Shown one piece after another: positions 24,157 through 32,094 of a stretch of DNA of 36,049 nt. The notes under the pieces were generated by a model. It did no database searches, was not told where the DNA came from, and saw only the letters and a program-made list of their open reading frames with translations. The stretch is taken from NCBI RefSeq assembly GCF_001463705.1, contig NZ_BBWH01000017.1, forward strand, positions 1-36,049, given 5' to 3'. This DNA is from Aureimonas sp. AU12 (GTDB lineage Bacteria; Pseudomonadota; Alphaproteobacteria; Rhizobiales; Rhizobiaceae). How positions within the stretch are numbered: the stretch's first letter is position 1; every line of letters starts with the position of its first letter. A program made the translations under genes and the position numbers.

Positions 24157-24869
24157 CGGGCGCCGTCCTCGGCCAGCCGGGCGCCGAAAGGCGCGGGCGC
24201 GGTGGCACGCGCAAGGGCGGCCTCGTAGGCGCCGCCCTCATGGGCGATGGCGGTGAAGGTCATGTCGGTGTGGCCGGTGCCGCAGAATTCCGAGCAGACG
24301 CCGCCGAACGATCCGGGACGATCGGCCTCGAGCCGGATCGTGTTCACATGGCCGGGAATGGCGTCGATCTTGCCGCCGAGGCGCGGCACCCAGAAGGAGT
24401 GGATGACGTCGGTTCCGATCACGCGGATATCGATCGGGCGCCCGGCGGGAATGTGCATCTCGTTCACCGTCTCGGTGCCGTTCTCGTAGCGGAAGCGCCA
24501 GTGCCATTGTTCGGGGATCGCCTCCACCGTGGTGACGCCGCTGCCGGGATGGGGAAGCAGGCGCTCGCCGGTGGCCAGCGCGAAGACGAGGAGCGCGCCC
24601 AGCGTCACGCCGGGAAAGGCAAGGCCGCCCCAGACGAGCCAGCGGCGCGGCGCGATGCCCTCGCCGAGGCCCGGACGCAGGAAGGCCAGCGCCACGAGCG
24701 CCATGACGAGCAGGAAGATCGCGCAGGCCCCGGCGAGCATCACCCACCAGAGCAGCGCCGTCGAACCGGCGGCGGGTCCGGCGGGATCGAGCGTCGACAG
24801 GTTGCCGGAGCAGCCGGCGACGCCAGATGCCATCGCGACCACAGCCGCCGCCCGTGCGCGGCTTCCCAA
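24153..24869 (-). CDS. Cytochrome c oxidase subunit II (CuA), lipoprotein form
   Basis: Subunit II of about 238 aa that takes electrons from cytochrome c. It has a probable lipoprotein signal with lipobox VAGC, two TM helices (WWVMLAGACAIFLLVMALVA and LAFPGVTLGALLVFALATG) and a cupredoxin domain. The CuA ligands are clear: the His in DVIHSFWVP and Cys, Glu, Cys, His, Met in CSEFCGTGHTDM. There is no fused cytochrome c domain. The start is uncertain: TTG at 24869 gives a good signal peptide (Cys20), while ATG at 24833 would leave only 7 residues before the Cys. The 5' end is only 15 bp from the divergent DUF2231 start. Confidence 0.9.
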   Translation of the reverse strand: MGSRARAAAVVAMASGVAGCSGNLSTLDPAGPAAGSTALLWWVMLAGACAIFLLVMALVALAFLRPGLGEGIAPRRWLVWGGLAFPGVTLGALLVFALATGERLLPHPGSGVTTVEAIPEQWHWRFRYENGTETVNEMHIPAGRPIDIRVIGTDVIHSFWVPRLGGKIDAIPGHVNTIRLEADRPGSFGGVCSEFCGTGHTDMTFTAIAHEGGAYEAALARATAPAPFGARLAEDGAR

Positions 24870-24884
24870 CCCGAGGCGCCGCCG

Positions 24885-25385
24885 ATGAGCAAGTCCACCT
24901 CCGATCCCAGTCCCGTCATCCAGAAGGTGGCGGAGAAGGACATCAGTTCCGCCGTGGCGATCGCCGGGCATCCCATTCACGCCATGGCCGTGCATTTCCC
25001 GATCGCCCTCGCCATCGCCACGCTCGGCGCGGACGTCTTCTACTGGTGGAGCGCCGACCCGTTCTGGCTGCGCGCCGGTCTCTGGTCGGCCGGTTTCGCC
25101 TTCGCCTTCGGCGTCGCCGCCGGGCTCGTCGGCACGGCCGAACTTCTCATCGTCGAGGGCATCCGCTCGCGCGCGGCGAGCTGGACCCACGCGATCGCCG
25201 CGATGATGTTCCTTTCGATCATCGGACTGAACTGGGGCGTGCGCCTCGCCGATCCCGAGGCGGTGCTGCCGCTGGGGCTGGCCCTGTCGGTTCTCGGCGC
25301 AGTGTTCACGGGCCTTGCGGGCTGGCACGGTGGCAAGCTGATCCTGCATCATGGTGTCGGCATCATGGTGTCAGACGATCAATGA
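24885..25385 (+). CDS. DUF2231-family membrane protein next to the oxidase operon
   Basis: 166-aa membrane protein. It has about four TM helices and conserved His-rich signatures: AGHPIHAMAVHFPIALAIA near the N-terminus and GWHGGKLILHHGVGIMV at the C-terminus. This matches the DUF2231 family, whose members sit beside oxidase or copper genes and whose His residues may bind heme or metal; the function is not established. It is divergent from subunit II with 15 bp between starts, and its 3' end overlaps the convergent CopD-like gene by 23 bp. Confidence 0.82.
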   Translation: MSKSTSDPSPVIQKVAEKDISSAVAIAGHPIHAMAVHFPIALAIATLGADVFYWWSADPFWLRAGLWSAGFAFAFGVAAGLVGTAELLIVEGIRSRAASWTHAIAAMMFLSIIGLNWGVRLADPEAVLPLGLALSVLGAVFTGLAGWHGGKLILHHGVGIMVSDDQ

Positions 25386-25869
25386 GGCCGAGCGCGACCT
25401 CCCGCAGGCCGCCCGGCCGGAACACGAATTCCGGCAGGATGTCGAGCGGGATGTCGGGCTTGGCGAGCACCACCCAGAAGATCGCGCTCATCACCACCGA
25501 GAGCGTGACGAGACTGGCGCCGACCCGCCAATGCGCGAACCGGCCGCCCTCGTCGAAGACCGACAGAACGAGAAGCCCGATCCAGACATGGAGGGCGACG
25601 AGAAGGCCGACGAAGACGAGCTTCAGCGCGAACCAGTTGGTGAAGGTCTCGCGCGCCAGGATCAGCGCCGTGCCCGACCCGATCGCCAGGAAGGCGGCAG
25701 GCGAGATCACGGTGATGTAGGCGAACCGCGTGAAGGCATGAAGGCGGTGGAGCGAAGAGCCCTCGCCCGCCGCCTGACGCTGCCCGAGCAGGATCGGCAT
25801 GAGAAGGATGCCGCCGGCCCAGATCGCCAGCGAGGCGACGTGCAGAAGCTTCAGCCAGACGATGATCAT
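25363..25869 (-). CDS. CopD-like integral membrane protein
   Basis: 168-aa protein with about four TM helices. The N-terminal WLKLLHVASLAIWAGGILLM contains the Lys-Leu-Leu-His pattern of CopD/HemJ-like proteins. Further helices include FAYITVISPAAFLAIGSGTA and ALKLVFVGLLVALHVWIGLL. CopD-like proteins are linked to copper import or to heme/oxidase assembly. The ATG overlaps the stop of the CtaG gene by 4 bp, so it is likely needed for maturing this oxidase. The exact role is inferred. Confidence 0.78.
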   Translation of the reverse strand: MIIVWLKLLHVASLAIWAGGILLMPILLGQRQAAGEGSSLHRLHAFTRFAYITVISPAAFLAIGSGTALILARETFTNWFALKLVFVGLLVALHVWIGLLVLSVFDEGGRFAHWRVGASLVTLSVVMSAIFWVVLAKPDIPLDILPEFVFRPGGLREVALGLIDRLTP

Positions 25870-26627
25870 GCGCGCGAGACCCCGGCCGACGGCGCGGCGT
25901 CGACGAGGCGGCGCAGGCAGAGCAGCGCGGCGACGAGGTTCGGCACAATCGCCGGCACCCACATGAGGAGGCCGGCCAGCTGCTGGTCCTCCAGCGCGCT
26001 GACGCCGAACGGATCGGTCGAGAGGAAGTGCAGGGCGTAGAGCGGCACCGGCGCGAAGGTGATGAGCGCGCCGAGCAGACCCATCAGCGCGATGAGGGTC
26101 AGATGCGCGAGCCCGGCGCGCAGCGGCGGCGTCGAGGCGGCCATGAGGTCGCGCCAGACGAGCCAGCCGGTGCCCAGAAGCGTCGCCTCCATGACCCAGT
26201 AGACGGCATCGCTCGCCATGGCGGCGGCATAGGGCGCCGGGGCGTGCCAGACCCAGACCGCGACGACATGGGCGAGCACGAGGAGGGGAAGGCGCGCCGC
26301 CGGGGCAGGACGACGACCGGGGAAGGCCAGCGCCAGAAGCGGGGCGGCGACCGAGATCAGAAGCAGGTGATGGGCGACCCGCGCCGAGAAGAGCGCCGAG
26401 GACAAGGCGCAGAGGGGGGAGATGAAGGCCAGCGCCAGCACCAGCATCGCCAGCCCGTGCCAGCGCAGCCGGGCGTCGTCCCGTTTGCGCAGAAGTACGA
26501 ACCCTGCGATCGAAGCGACGGCCAAGGCACCGATCACCATCGGATCGAGGTTCCAGGCGCGCAGCAGTTCGCCCGGCAGGGGAGCCTGTCCGCAATAGGG
26601 TACCGTCGCGGTCCAGGGTTCGGGCAT
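25866..26627 (-). CDS. Cytochrome c oxidase assembly protein, caa3-type CtaG family
   Basis: 253-aa polytopic membrane protein of the caa3_CtaG family, associated with assembling caa3-type cytochrome oxidases; it is unrelated to the Cox11-type copper chaperone that is also called CtaG. Seen: the amphipathic start PWTATVPYCGQAPLPGELLR, then about seven TM helices, with conserved His residues in SARVAHHLLLISVAAPLLAL and VLAHVVAVWVWHAPAPYAAA. The WRDLMAASTPPLRAGLAHL segment is also family-typical. Start ATG at 26627. It begins the minus-strand block CtaG, CopD-like, which points at the subunit II operon with the DUF2231 gene lying in the opposite direction between them. Confidence 0.85.
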   Translation of the reverse strand: MPEPWTATVPYCGQAPLPGELLRAWNLDPMVIGALAVASIAGFVLLRKRDDARLRWHGLAMLVLALAFISPLCALSSALFSARVAHHLLLISVAAPLLALAFPGRRPAPAARLPLLVLAHVVAVWVWHAPAPYAAAMASDAVYWVMEATLLGTGWLVWRDLMAASTPPLRAGLAHLTLIALMGLLGALITFAPVPLYALHFLSTDPFGVSALEDQQLAGLLMWVPAIVPNLVAALLCLRRLVDAAPSAGVSRA

Positions 26628-27006
26628 TCGATCTCCATCGTCCTCGATCGTATCTCGCAGATCGAGATATCGCCGAACCGCCGGGCGGCAACGGATTGCG
26701 GCTTGAATTCGGCGTGTTTGGCCAGCGGTACGGGGAATGAAAGCGCTTCCGGTACCGACCGGAATCAGCGGCTTCGGCGGCGAGTTCGCCGTTAGGCCGA
26801 TCGCCCGCTCCGTCAGCGGCGATCCCCGGACCGGGCTGCCTTGTGCGGGGGCCGCAGCGGATTGGCAACCATCCCGGGCGGATCCGACACCAGAAACATC
26901 GCCCGAACGCGAAATCGTGAGCGCTTGTTAGGAGACCTGCGTCTTTGATGGGCGCGCCGTCCCTTTCGCGGCGATCCGACCAGTCCGAGACGGTGCCGAG
27001 AAGCTG
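26628..27006. other. 379-bp divergent intergenic region between the CtaG and ManC genes
   Basis: No credible gene seen. A dyad TATCTCG (26651-26657) / CGAGATA (26663-26669) with a 5-nt centre lies 24 bp from the CtaG start codon and may be a regulator site or a leader hairpin. The stretch 26890-26960 upstream of the ManC gene (GTGAGCGCTTGTTAGGAGA) is the more AT-rich part and probably contains its promoter, but I cannot name a -10/-35 pair. Confidence 0.4.
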
Positions 27007-28434
27007 ATGTCATCGATGAGCGAGCCTTCCATCCATCCGATCGTCATTGCCGGCGGGTCCGGCACGCGGCTGTGGCCGGTGTCGCGCGACTCGATGCCCA
27101 AGCAGTTCGTGCCGTTGCTCGGCTCGGGCCGCTCGACCTTCGAGGAAACGCTGCTGCGGGTTGCCGGTCCCGGCTTCGCCAAGCCGATCGTCGTCACCCA
27201 TTCCGACTTCCGCTTCGTCGCGGCCGAGCAGATCGCCCGGCTCGGCATCGAGGCCGACATCGTGCTGGAGCCCGAACGCCGCGACAGCGCCCCGGCCGTC
27301 GCCGTCGGCGCGGTGATGGCGGCCGCGCGCGAGCCCGGCGCCCTCTGCCTCGTGCTCGCCGCCGACCATCTTGTCACCGAGACCGAGCTGTTCACTGGGG
27401 ATTGCCGCCGCGCCGCGCAGGCCGCCGCCACCGGGCGCATCATGATGCTCGGCATCCGCCCGACCTGGCCCGCCACCGGCTACGGCTACATCGCGGCGGG
27501 CGCGAGCCTCGACATCGAGGGCGCGTTCGCGGTGGAGCGCTTCGCCGAGAAGCCCGATGCCGCCACCGCCGAGCGCTACATCGCGGACGGCTACGCCTGG
27601 AACAGCGGCAACTTCCTCTTCCCCGCCGATCTCATGCTGGCCGAGCTGGAGGCGAACGCGCCGGCCGTGGTTAAGGCGGCGCGCGGCGCGGTGGCCGGGG
27701 CGCAGCGCGATCTCGACTTCCTGCGCCTCGATCCTGTCGCCTTTGCCGGCGCGCCGCGCATCTCCATCGACTATGCGGTGATGGAGAAGACGGCGCGCGC
27801 CGGTGTGCTGCAGGCCCGCTTCGGCTGGTCCGACATCGGCTCGTGGGACGCGCTCTACGACGCCAAGCCGCAGGACGCAGACGGCAACGTGCTCGAAGGC
27901 CCGGTCTCGGTCATCGGCACCACCGGCAGTTTCGTGCGCTCCGACGAGGTGTTGACCACCGTGATCGGCCTCGACGACGTCGTCGTGGTGACGACGCCCG
28001 ACGCCGTGCTCGTCGCCGCCAAGTCGAAGGCGCCCGACGTGAAGACCCTCGTCGCGCAGCTGAAGCGCGAGGGCCGGCCCGAGGCCAGCCAGCACCACCG
28101 CATCCATCGCCCCTGGGGCTGGTATCAACGCATCGACATCGGCGACCGGTTCCAGGTCAAGCACATCTGCGTCAAGCCCGGCGGCATTCTCAGCCTGCAG
28201 CGCCACTATCACCGCGCCGAGCACTGGGTGGTGGTGCGTGGCACCGCCGAGGTGACGGTCGACGGCACGGTGAAGCTCTTCCACGAGAACGAGGCCGCCT
28301 ACCTGCCGATCGGCTGCACCCACCGCCTGCACAATCCCGGCAAGATCGACCTGAAGCTCATCGAGGTCCAGGTCGGCTCCTACACCGGCGAGGACGACAT
28401 CGTGCGGCTGGAGGACATCTACGCCCGCGATTGA
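27007..28434 (+). CDS. manC: Mannose-1-phosphate guanylyltransferase / mannose-6-phosphate isomerase
   Basis: 475-aa bifunctional enzyme that makes GDP-mannose for surface polysaccharide. The nucleotidyltransferase domain (about 1-345) has the signature GGSGTRLWPVSRDSMPKQF, then VLAADHL, FAEKPD and ISIDYAVMEK. The C-terminal type II isomerase cupin (about 350-475) has RPWGWYQRIDIGDRFQVKHI, then SLQRHYHRAEHWVVVRGTAEV with the metal-binding Gln/His. Length and domain order match ManC/AlgA/CpsB. The start is 27007 or 27016 (MSSMSEP). No other polysaccharide gene is adjacent, and it converges on the histidine kinase gene. Confidence 0.95.
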   Translation: MSSMSEPSIHPIVIAGGSGTRLWPVSRDSMPKQFVPLLGSGRSTFEETLLRVAGPGFAKPIVVTHSDFRFVAAEQIARLGIEADIVLEPERRDSAPAVAVGAVMAAAREPGALCLVLAADHLVTETELFTGDCRRAAQAAATGRIMMLGIRPTWPATGYGYIAAGASLDIEGAFAVERFAEKPDAATAERYIADGYAWNSGNFLFPADLMLAELEANAPAVVKAARGAVAGAQRDLDFLRLDPVAFAGAPRISIDYAVMEKTARAGVLQARFGWSDIGSWDALYDAKPQDADGNVLEGPVSVIGTTGSFVRSDEVLTTVIGLDDVVVVTTPDAVLVAAKSKAPDVKTLVAQLKREGRPEASQHHRIHRPWGWYQRIDIGDRFQVKHICVKPGGILSLQRHYHRAEHWVVVRGTAEVTVDGTVKLFHENEAAYLPIGCTHRLHNPGKIDLKLIEVQVGSYTGEDDIVRLEDIYARD

Positions 28435-28483
28435 GCCGCGGCACTCGTCTCCGTCCGGTCACGGGCACCCGAGGATGATAACA

Positions 28484-28498
28484 CCGGCCTCAGGCCGG
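28484..28498. terminator. Short hairpin between convergent manC and kinase genes
   Basis: CCGGCCT-C-AGGCCGG is a 15-bp palindrome that includes the stop codon of the kinase gene (28490-28492) and lies 50 bp after the manC stop. It may act as a weak bidirectional terminator; there is no U-tract on either side. Confidence 0.3.
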
Positions 28499-29890
28499 GC
28501 GCGCTTCGAGCCTGGGAAGCGGGATCACGACGCGCGTGCCGCCTGCCGTGCCGGCCTCGATCGTCGGGGTTCCGCCGAACTGGCGCGACAGGCTGGAGAC
28601 GAGCTTGCGGCCGAGGCCGCCGCCGGGCGCCCCGTCGGCGGGCATGCCGCAGCCGTCGTCCTCGATTTCCAGCACCGCCATGCGGGCGGCGTCGAAGTCG
28701 AGGCGCACCACAATGCGGCCGCTGTCGCGATCCTTGAAGGCGTGCTTCACCGCGTTCGTGGCGATCTCGTTGGCGAGGATCGCCAGATGCACCGCGTCGC
28801 GGCTTTCCACGAGGAAGGGCGAGAGATCCGTCTCGATCTCGATCGGATGCTCGGTCCCGACGGCGGCGCGAAGATCGGCGATGACGCTCTCGACGATCTC
28901 GTCGGCGCGCACCGTCGAGAGGTCGGCGCCGAGGCGCAGACGGCGCTGCGCGTTGGCGATGGTGGAGACGCGCGCCTGCGCCGCCTTCAACTGGGTGCGG
29001 ACCTCCTCGTCCCGCGTGCCGGAAATCTGCAGGCCGAGCATGCCGGAGACCATGGCGAGGTTGTTGCCGACGCGGTGATTGACGTCCTGCAGCAGAAGCT
29101 CGACGCGGGCCCGCTCGCTCTCGGCCCGCCGCGTCTGCTCGACCGCATCCTGGCGCGCGGCCTCCGCCTCGCGCGTGCGGCGTCCCACCTCGGCCTCGAG
29201 ATCCTGGTTCAGCCCGGCGAGGCGCGCGCGCAGCGTGTCGGACACGGCGAGCTGGCGGCGGATGAGATGCAGCGTGAAGAGGGTGAGCACCAGCGCGGCG
29301 ATGGCGGCGGCGGCGATGGCCGCCGTGGACAGGCCGTTCCAGCGCTCGAGCTCGGCCTCGCGGGCGATGATGGCGTCGTCCTCGCTCTGGAGGATGCGCG
29401 AGATCATCAGCCGGATGTCGTCCATCGCCGCCTTGCCGCCGGCCGCCGACACGACGGCGACCGCATCGTCGCGGCGATCCTCGCGCACGAGCGCGACGGT
29501 GCGCGCGAGTTCGTCGAGCTTGCGTCCGAACAGCTCGCCGATGCGGGCGACGCGGCGGCCCTGCGCCTCGTCGTCGCCGACGGCCGTACCGAGCCGGGTG
29601 AGATCGCCCGCCACGGTCGCGACGGCACGCTCGTAGGGTTCGAGGAAGCTGACGTCGCCGGTGAGGATATAGCCGCGCTGGCCGGCCTCGGCATCCTGAA
29701 GCCGGCTCAGGAAGGTCAGCGCGCTCGCCTGGATGGTCGCGGCCTCGCGCATCGCCTCGACGCCGCCGCGCGCCTGGAGGTTCGACCAGAGAGCGATCGT
29801 CGCGACCACGACGAGAAGGGCGCCGACGAGCGCCGCCAGCACGCTCGTGACGGGCAGGGTGCGCGATCCGGTCCGTGGTCCCTCAGTCAT
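28490..29890 (-). CDS. CHASE3 sensor histidine kinase, HisKA_2/HWE class
   Basis: 466-aa membrane sensor kinase. TM1 is at about residues 12-34 (VLAALVGALLVVVATIAL). A CHASE3 periplasmic domain follows (LQDAEAGQRGYILTGDVSFL near 60), then TM2 near 190-210. A coiled-coil signalling helix (about 225-265) leads to the dimerisation box LLQDVNHRVGNNLAMVSGML with phospho-acceptor H272. The HATPase has the N box LANEIATNAVKHAF, G1 box IEDDGCGMP and G2 GGLGRKLV. HisKA_2/HWE kinases in alphaproteobacteria often feed PhyR or single-domain regulators; no response regulator is adjacent here. Start ATG 29890 removes a non-conserved upstream extension. Confidence 0.9.
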   Translation of the reverse strand: MTEGPRTGSRTLPVTSVLAALVGALLVVVATIALWSNLQARGGVEAMREAATIQASALTFLSRLQDAEAGQRGYILTGDVSFLEPYERAVATVAGDLTRLGTAVGDDEAQGRRVARIGELFGRKLDELARTVALVREDRRDDAVAVVSAAGGKAAMDDIRLMISRILQSEDDAIIAREAELERWNGLSTAAIAAAAIAALVLTLFTLHLIRRQLAVSDTLRARLAGLNQDLEAEVGRRTREAEAARQDAVEQTRRAESERARVELLLQDVNHRVGNNLAMVSGMLGLQISGTRDEEVRTQLKAAQARVSTIANAQRRLRLGADLSTVRADEIVESVIADLRAAVGTEHPIEIETDLSPFLVESRDAVHLAILANEIATNAVKHAFKDRDSGRIVVRLDFDAARMAVLEIEDDGCGMPADGAPGGGLGRKLVSSLSRQFGGTPTIEAGTAGGTRVVIPLPRLEARPA

Positions 29891-29943
29891 GCAGCGTCCC
29901 GTTCGGACCCCATGTCCATGGATTCGAACATAGGGTGGGGATC

Positions 29944-29964
29944 GCGCCAAGCGAGCGTTGGCGC
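29944..29964. repeat. Inverted repeat upstream of the sensor kinase gene
   Basis: GCGCCAA (29944-29950) and TTGGCGC (29958-29964) form a 7-bp stem with a 7-nt loop, 54 bp upstream of the kinase start in the 235-bp gap after the pxpA gene. It may be a regulator site or a late terminator; nothing else recognisable lies in this gap. Confidence 0.35.
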
Positions 29965-30125
29965 TCGGCGGGTTGCGACCGGTATCGGCTTTCCGAGGAA
30001 ATGATGACGCTGCCGGCGCCTCGTGGAGACCGACGCGTTCCCTGCGAAGCGGTGCACGCGACAGGCAGGATGCGCATCCGTCCCGCCAAGCCTCGGCAGG
30101 GTCGTGGCGTATCAGGCGGCCGCGC

Positions 30126-30905
30126 TCAGGCCGGCGCGCCCTCGCCGGCGAGGAACGAGCGCAGGACGACGCCCTCGGCTTCGAGCGTGCGGCGCAGCTC
30201 GCGTGCGATCTCGACCGCGCCGGGGCTGTCGCCGTGGACGCAGATCGATTGCGCCTCGATGCGCACCATCGTGCCGTCGATCGCTTCGATCACCCCCTCA
30301 CGGGCGAGCCGCAACATGCGCGCGGCGACGAGGCGGGGGTCGTGCAGAACCGCGCCGGCCTCGCGGCGCGAGACGAGTGCGCCCTCGCGCGTATAGGCAC
30401 GGTCGGCGAAGGCTTCCGTGACCACCGCGAGGCCCTGGCCCCGCGCGAGATCGACCAGCGGCGAGCCCGCGAGCGCCATCAGCGTCAGCGAAGGGTCGGC
30501 GGCGCGGATGCCGGCGACGACGTCGCGCCCCTGCCGCATGTCGGCGGCGATCCTGTTGTAGAGCGCGCCGTGCGGCTTGACGTAGCCGACGCGGGTGCCG
30601 GCGGCGCGGGCCAGCGCCTGCAGCGCGCCGATCTGGTAGACGACGTCGGCAACGAGCTCGTCCGAGGCGACATCCATGTCGCGCCGCCCGAAGCCGACGC
30701 GGTCGGGATAGGAGACGTGGGCGCCGACCGCGACGCCGCGCGTCGCCGCCGCCTTCAGGGTGCGCAGGATGCCTGCGGGGTCGCCGGCGTGGAAGCCGCA
30801 GGCGACGTTGGCGGAGGTGACGAGCGCCAGCATCGCTGTGTCGTCGCCCATCGCCCAGGCGCCGTAGCCCTCGCCGAGATCGCTGTTGAGATCGATGACG
30901 GACAT
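30126..30905 (-). CDS. pxpA: 5-oxoprolinase subunit A (LamB/YcsF family)
   Basis: 259-aa protein. With PxpB and PxpC, PxpA hydrolyses 5-oxoproline (pyroglutamate) to glutamate at the cost of ATP. The family pattern is strong throughout: the N-terminus [77 protein letters not shown] and [19 protein letters not shown] at 30905 is preceded by GAGGAG with 10 bases between. Usually pxpB and pxpC are neighbours; neither is within the window, so the partner genes are elsewhere or lost. Upstream lies a decayed region with a transposase remnant, which may explain the isolation. Confidence 0.92.
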   Translation of the reverse strand: MSVIDLNSDLGEGYGAWAMGDDTAMLALVTSANVACGFHAGDPAGILRTLKAAATRGVAVGAHVSYPDRVGFGRRDMDVASDELVADVVYQIGALQALARAAGTRVGYVKPHGALYNRIAADMRQGRDVVAGIRAADPSLTLMALAGSPLVDLARGQGLAVVTEAFADRAYTREGALVSRREAGAVLHDPRLVAARMLRLAREGVIEAIDGTMVRIEAQSICVHGDSPGAVEIARELRRTLEAEGVVLRSFLAGEGAPA

Positions 30906-31256
30906 GGGAACCGGTCTCCTCGAATGTCGGCGAAAGGCGACGATGGGGCGGGGCGGGCGGCCGTCGATGCGACATGGCCGCACCGCCAACGCCGCCGCTG
31001 CCGGGCGACCGCCGCCGCACCGGTTTTGGCCGTTCCGCGCGGGCGGTGCAAGCGGTTGCCGGGGGAGGGCGGGCCAGCGGTCGTGGCGGGAGCGACCGCA
31101 CGCCGCGCACGATCGCCAGAGACGCTCAGCATGTCGCGCCCACCGCCTTGGATCGCCCCGAGATCGAAGGCTCCGATGCGACGCCCGGGACGTGCGTCGA
31201 GTCGACACCGCCGCCGCGACAGGTTGCGCGTCGGCGGCCGGCGGGAACCCCGTGCC
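30906..31256. other. 351-bp region without a recognisable gene upstream of pxpA
   Basis: Very GC-rich, with reading frames on both strands that are all low-complexity Arg/Pro/Ala and show no domain character. Apart from the GAGGAG ribosome-binding site before pxpA I see no regulatory element. It separates pxpA from the membrane-gene and transposase remnants and may itself be decayed coding sequence. Confidence 0.5.
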
Positions 31257-31529
31257 TTACCGTGCGCTCTCCTGCGACGCGTCCCACGCGGCGGGGACGC
31301 GAGCATCCGCCAGGATACGCAGCGGCCCTCTGGCAAACGCGCGGCCGATCCACGCCACCCACCAGCGATCGAAGACCGCGATCGGCACGGCGAGGAGAAG
31401 CGTGCCACCCATCGTCACGAGGAAGGTCGCGCCGATCTGGACGGATCGACCGAAAGCCGCCGTCGCCTCGGAGGTCATGCTGGAGACCGAGCAGATGACG
31501 ATGATCTGGCCGAGATAGAGGCCGAAGGC
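31257..31529 (-). pseudogene. 3' remnant of a small membrane-protein gene
   Basis: An open frame from about 31529 to the TAA at 31257 encodes roughly 90 residues with clear membrane-protein character: AFGLYLGQIIVICSVSS, then GATFLVTMGGTLLLAVPIAV, followed by a cytoplasmic-looking FDRWWVAWIGRAFARGPL tail. No start codon with context exists upstream of AFGLYL, because the frame runs directly into the transposase remnant. An ATG at 31478 could start a 73-aa product, but it would lose the first helix. I do not recognise the family. Interpretation: the 5' part was removed by a rearrangement involving the insertion element. Confidence 0.6.
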
Positions 31530-31543
31530 ATGCCGCCTTCGGC
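31521..31543. repeat. 9-bp inverted repeat at the transposase/membrane-gene junction
   Basis: GCCGAAGGC (31521-31529) and GCCTTCGGC (31535-31543) flank the 5-bp centre ATGCC. On the minus strand the first-read arm encodes the Ala-Glu-Gly of the transposase, and the second-read arm encodes Ala-Phe-Gly, where the membrane-gene frame begins. The repeat lies exactly on the breakpoint. Confidence 0.7.
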
Positions 31544-31878
31544 ACGCCCGATCAGGCGTCCACGCTCCCTTTTCTGACCGCCAGCCTCGATGCCGTGCGG
31601 GGCGCCTTCAGATAGGTCGCGTCGATCATGACGGTCCCGGGATCGGCACCGACTGCGACCAGCCCTTCCATCATTCGGAGGAAGACGCCCATCTCGCCCC
31701 AACGCTTCCAGCGATTGTGAAGCGTCTTTGCGGGTCCGTAATCCCTCGGCGCGTCCCGCCAGCGCAAGCCGTCGCGGTCGATGAAGATGATGCCGCTTGG
31801 AACCTGGCGGTCATCAACCCGCGGCCTGCCGTATCGCCATCGATCGGCCTCCCATTCCTCGCTACCTGACTCAATCAT
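31530..31878 (-). pseudogene. IS5-family (IS427-like) transposase remnant, frameshifted and truncated
   Basis: From the ATG at 31878 the frame reads RPRVDDRQVPSGIIF, then DGLRWRDAPRDYGPAKTLHN, RWKRWGEMGVFLRMMEGL and MIDATYLKAPRTASRL, the N-terminal half of an IS5-group transposase with the first catalytic Asp. At the run AAAAGGG (about 31573-31579) the frame ends at a stop (31552), and the expected continuation GRLIGRAEGGM is found in another frame. This could be a one-base loss or a programmed frameshift site, as in some IS427 elements. The protein stops at GGM: the second Asp and the Glu of the DDE triad are missing. No terminal inverted repeats were found, so the element is dead. Confidence 0.8.
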
Positions 31879-32034
31879 GATATCGATCCTGACGAAGCCA
31901 AGAGGCCCCGGCGGACGTCGGGGCGTCGAGCGAACGTCGGCGTCGGGGGCCTCCCATCGCGAGGCTGCCGGCGATGGGGAGCGGAACGCTCGATGCCGTC
32001 CGCTCACGGCGTTGCCGCCACCTGATCTCTCACG

Positions 32035-32071
32035 AGGAACGGGGCGCCGGGCGGCCCGGCCCCCCGTTCCT
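32035..32071 (-). terminator. Strong hairpin terminator after the PheC-like gene
   Basis: AGGAACGGGG (32035-32044) pairs perfectly with CCCCGTTCCT (32062-32071). An inner stem CCGGG/CCCGG (32047-32051 / 32055-32059) with a CGG loop is separated by a 2-nt internal bulge. It starts 23 bp beyond the stop codon of the minus-strand gene. No classic U-run follows, but stability is very high. Confidence 0.65.
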
Positions 32072-32094
32072 TCCGCACCGCGCTGAAGGCCGCG

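Noticed and set aside
31552-32007. Intact transposase gene
   Set aside because: It encodes only the N-terminal half, with one of the three DDE residues, and the continuation is frameshifted and truncated.
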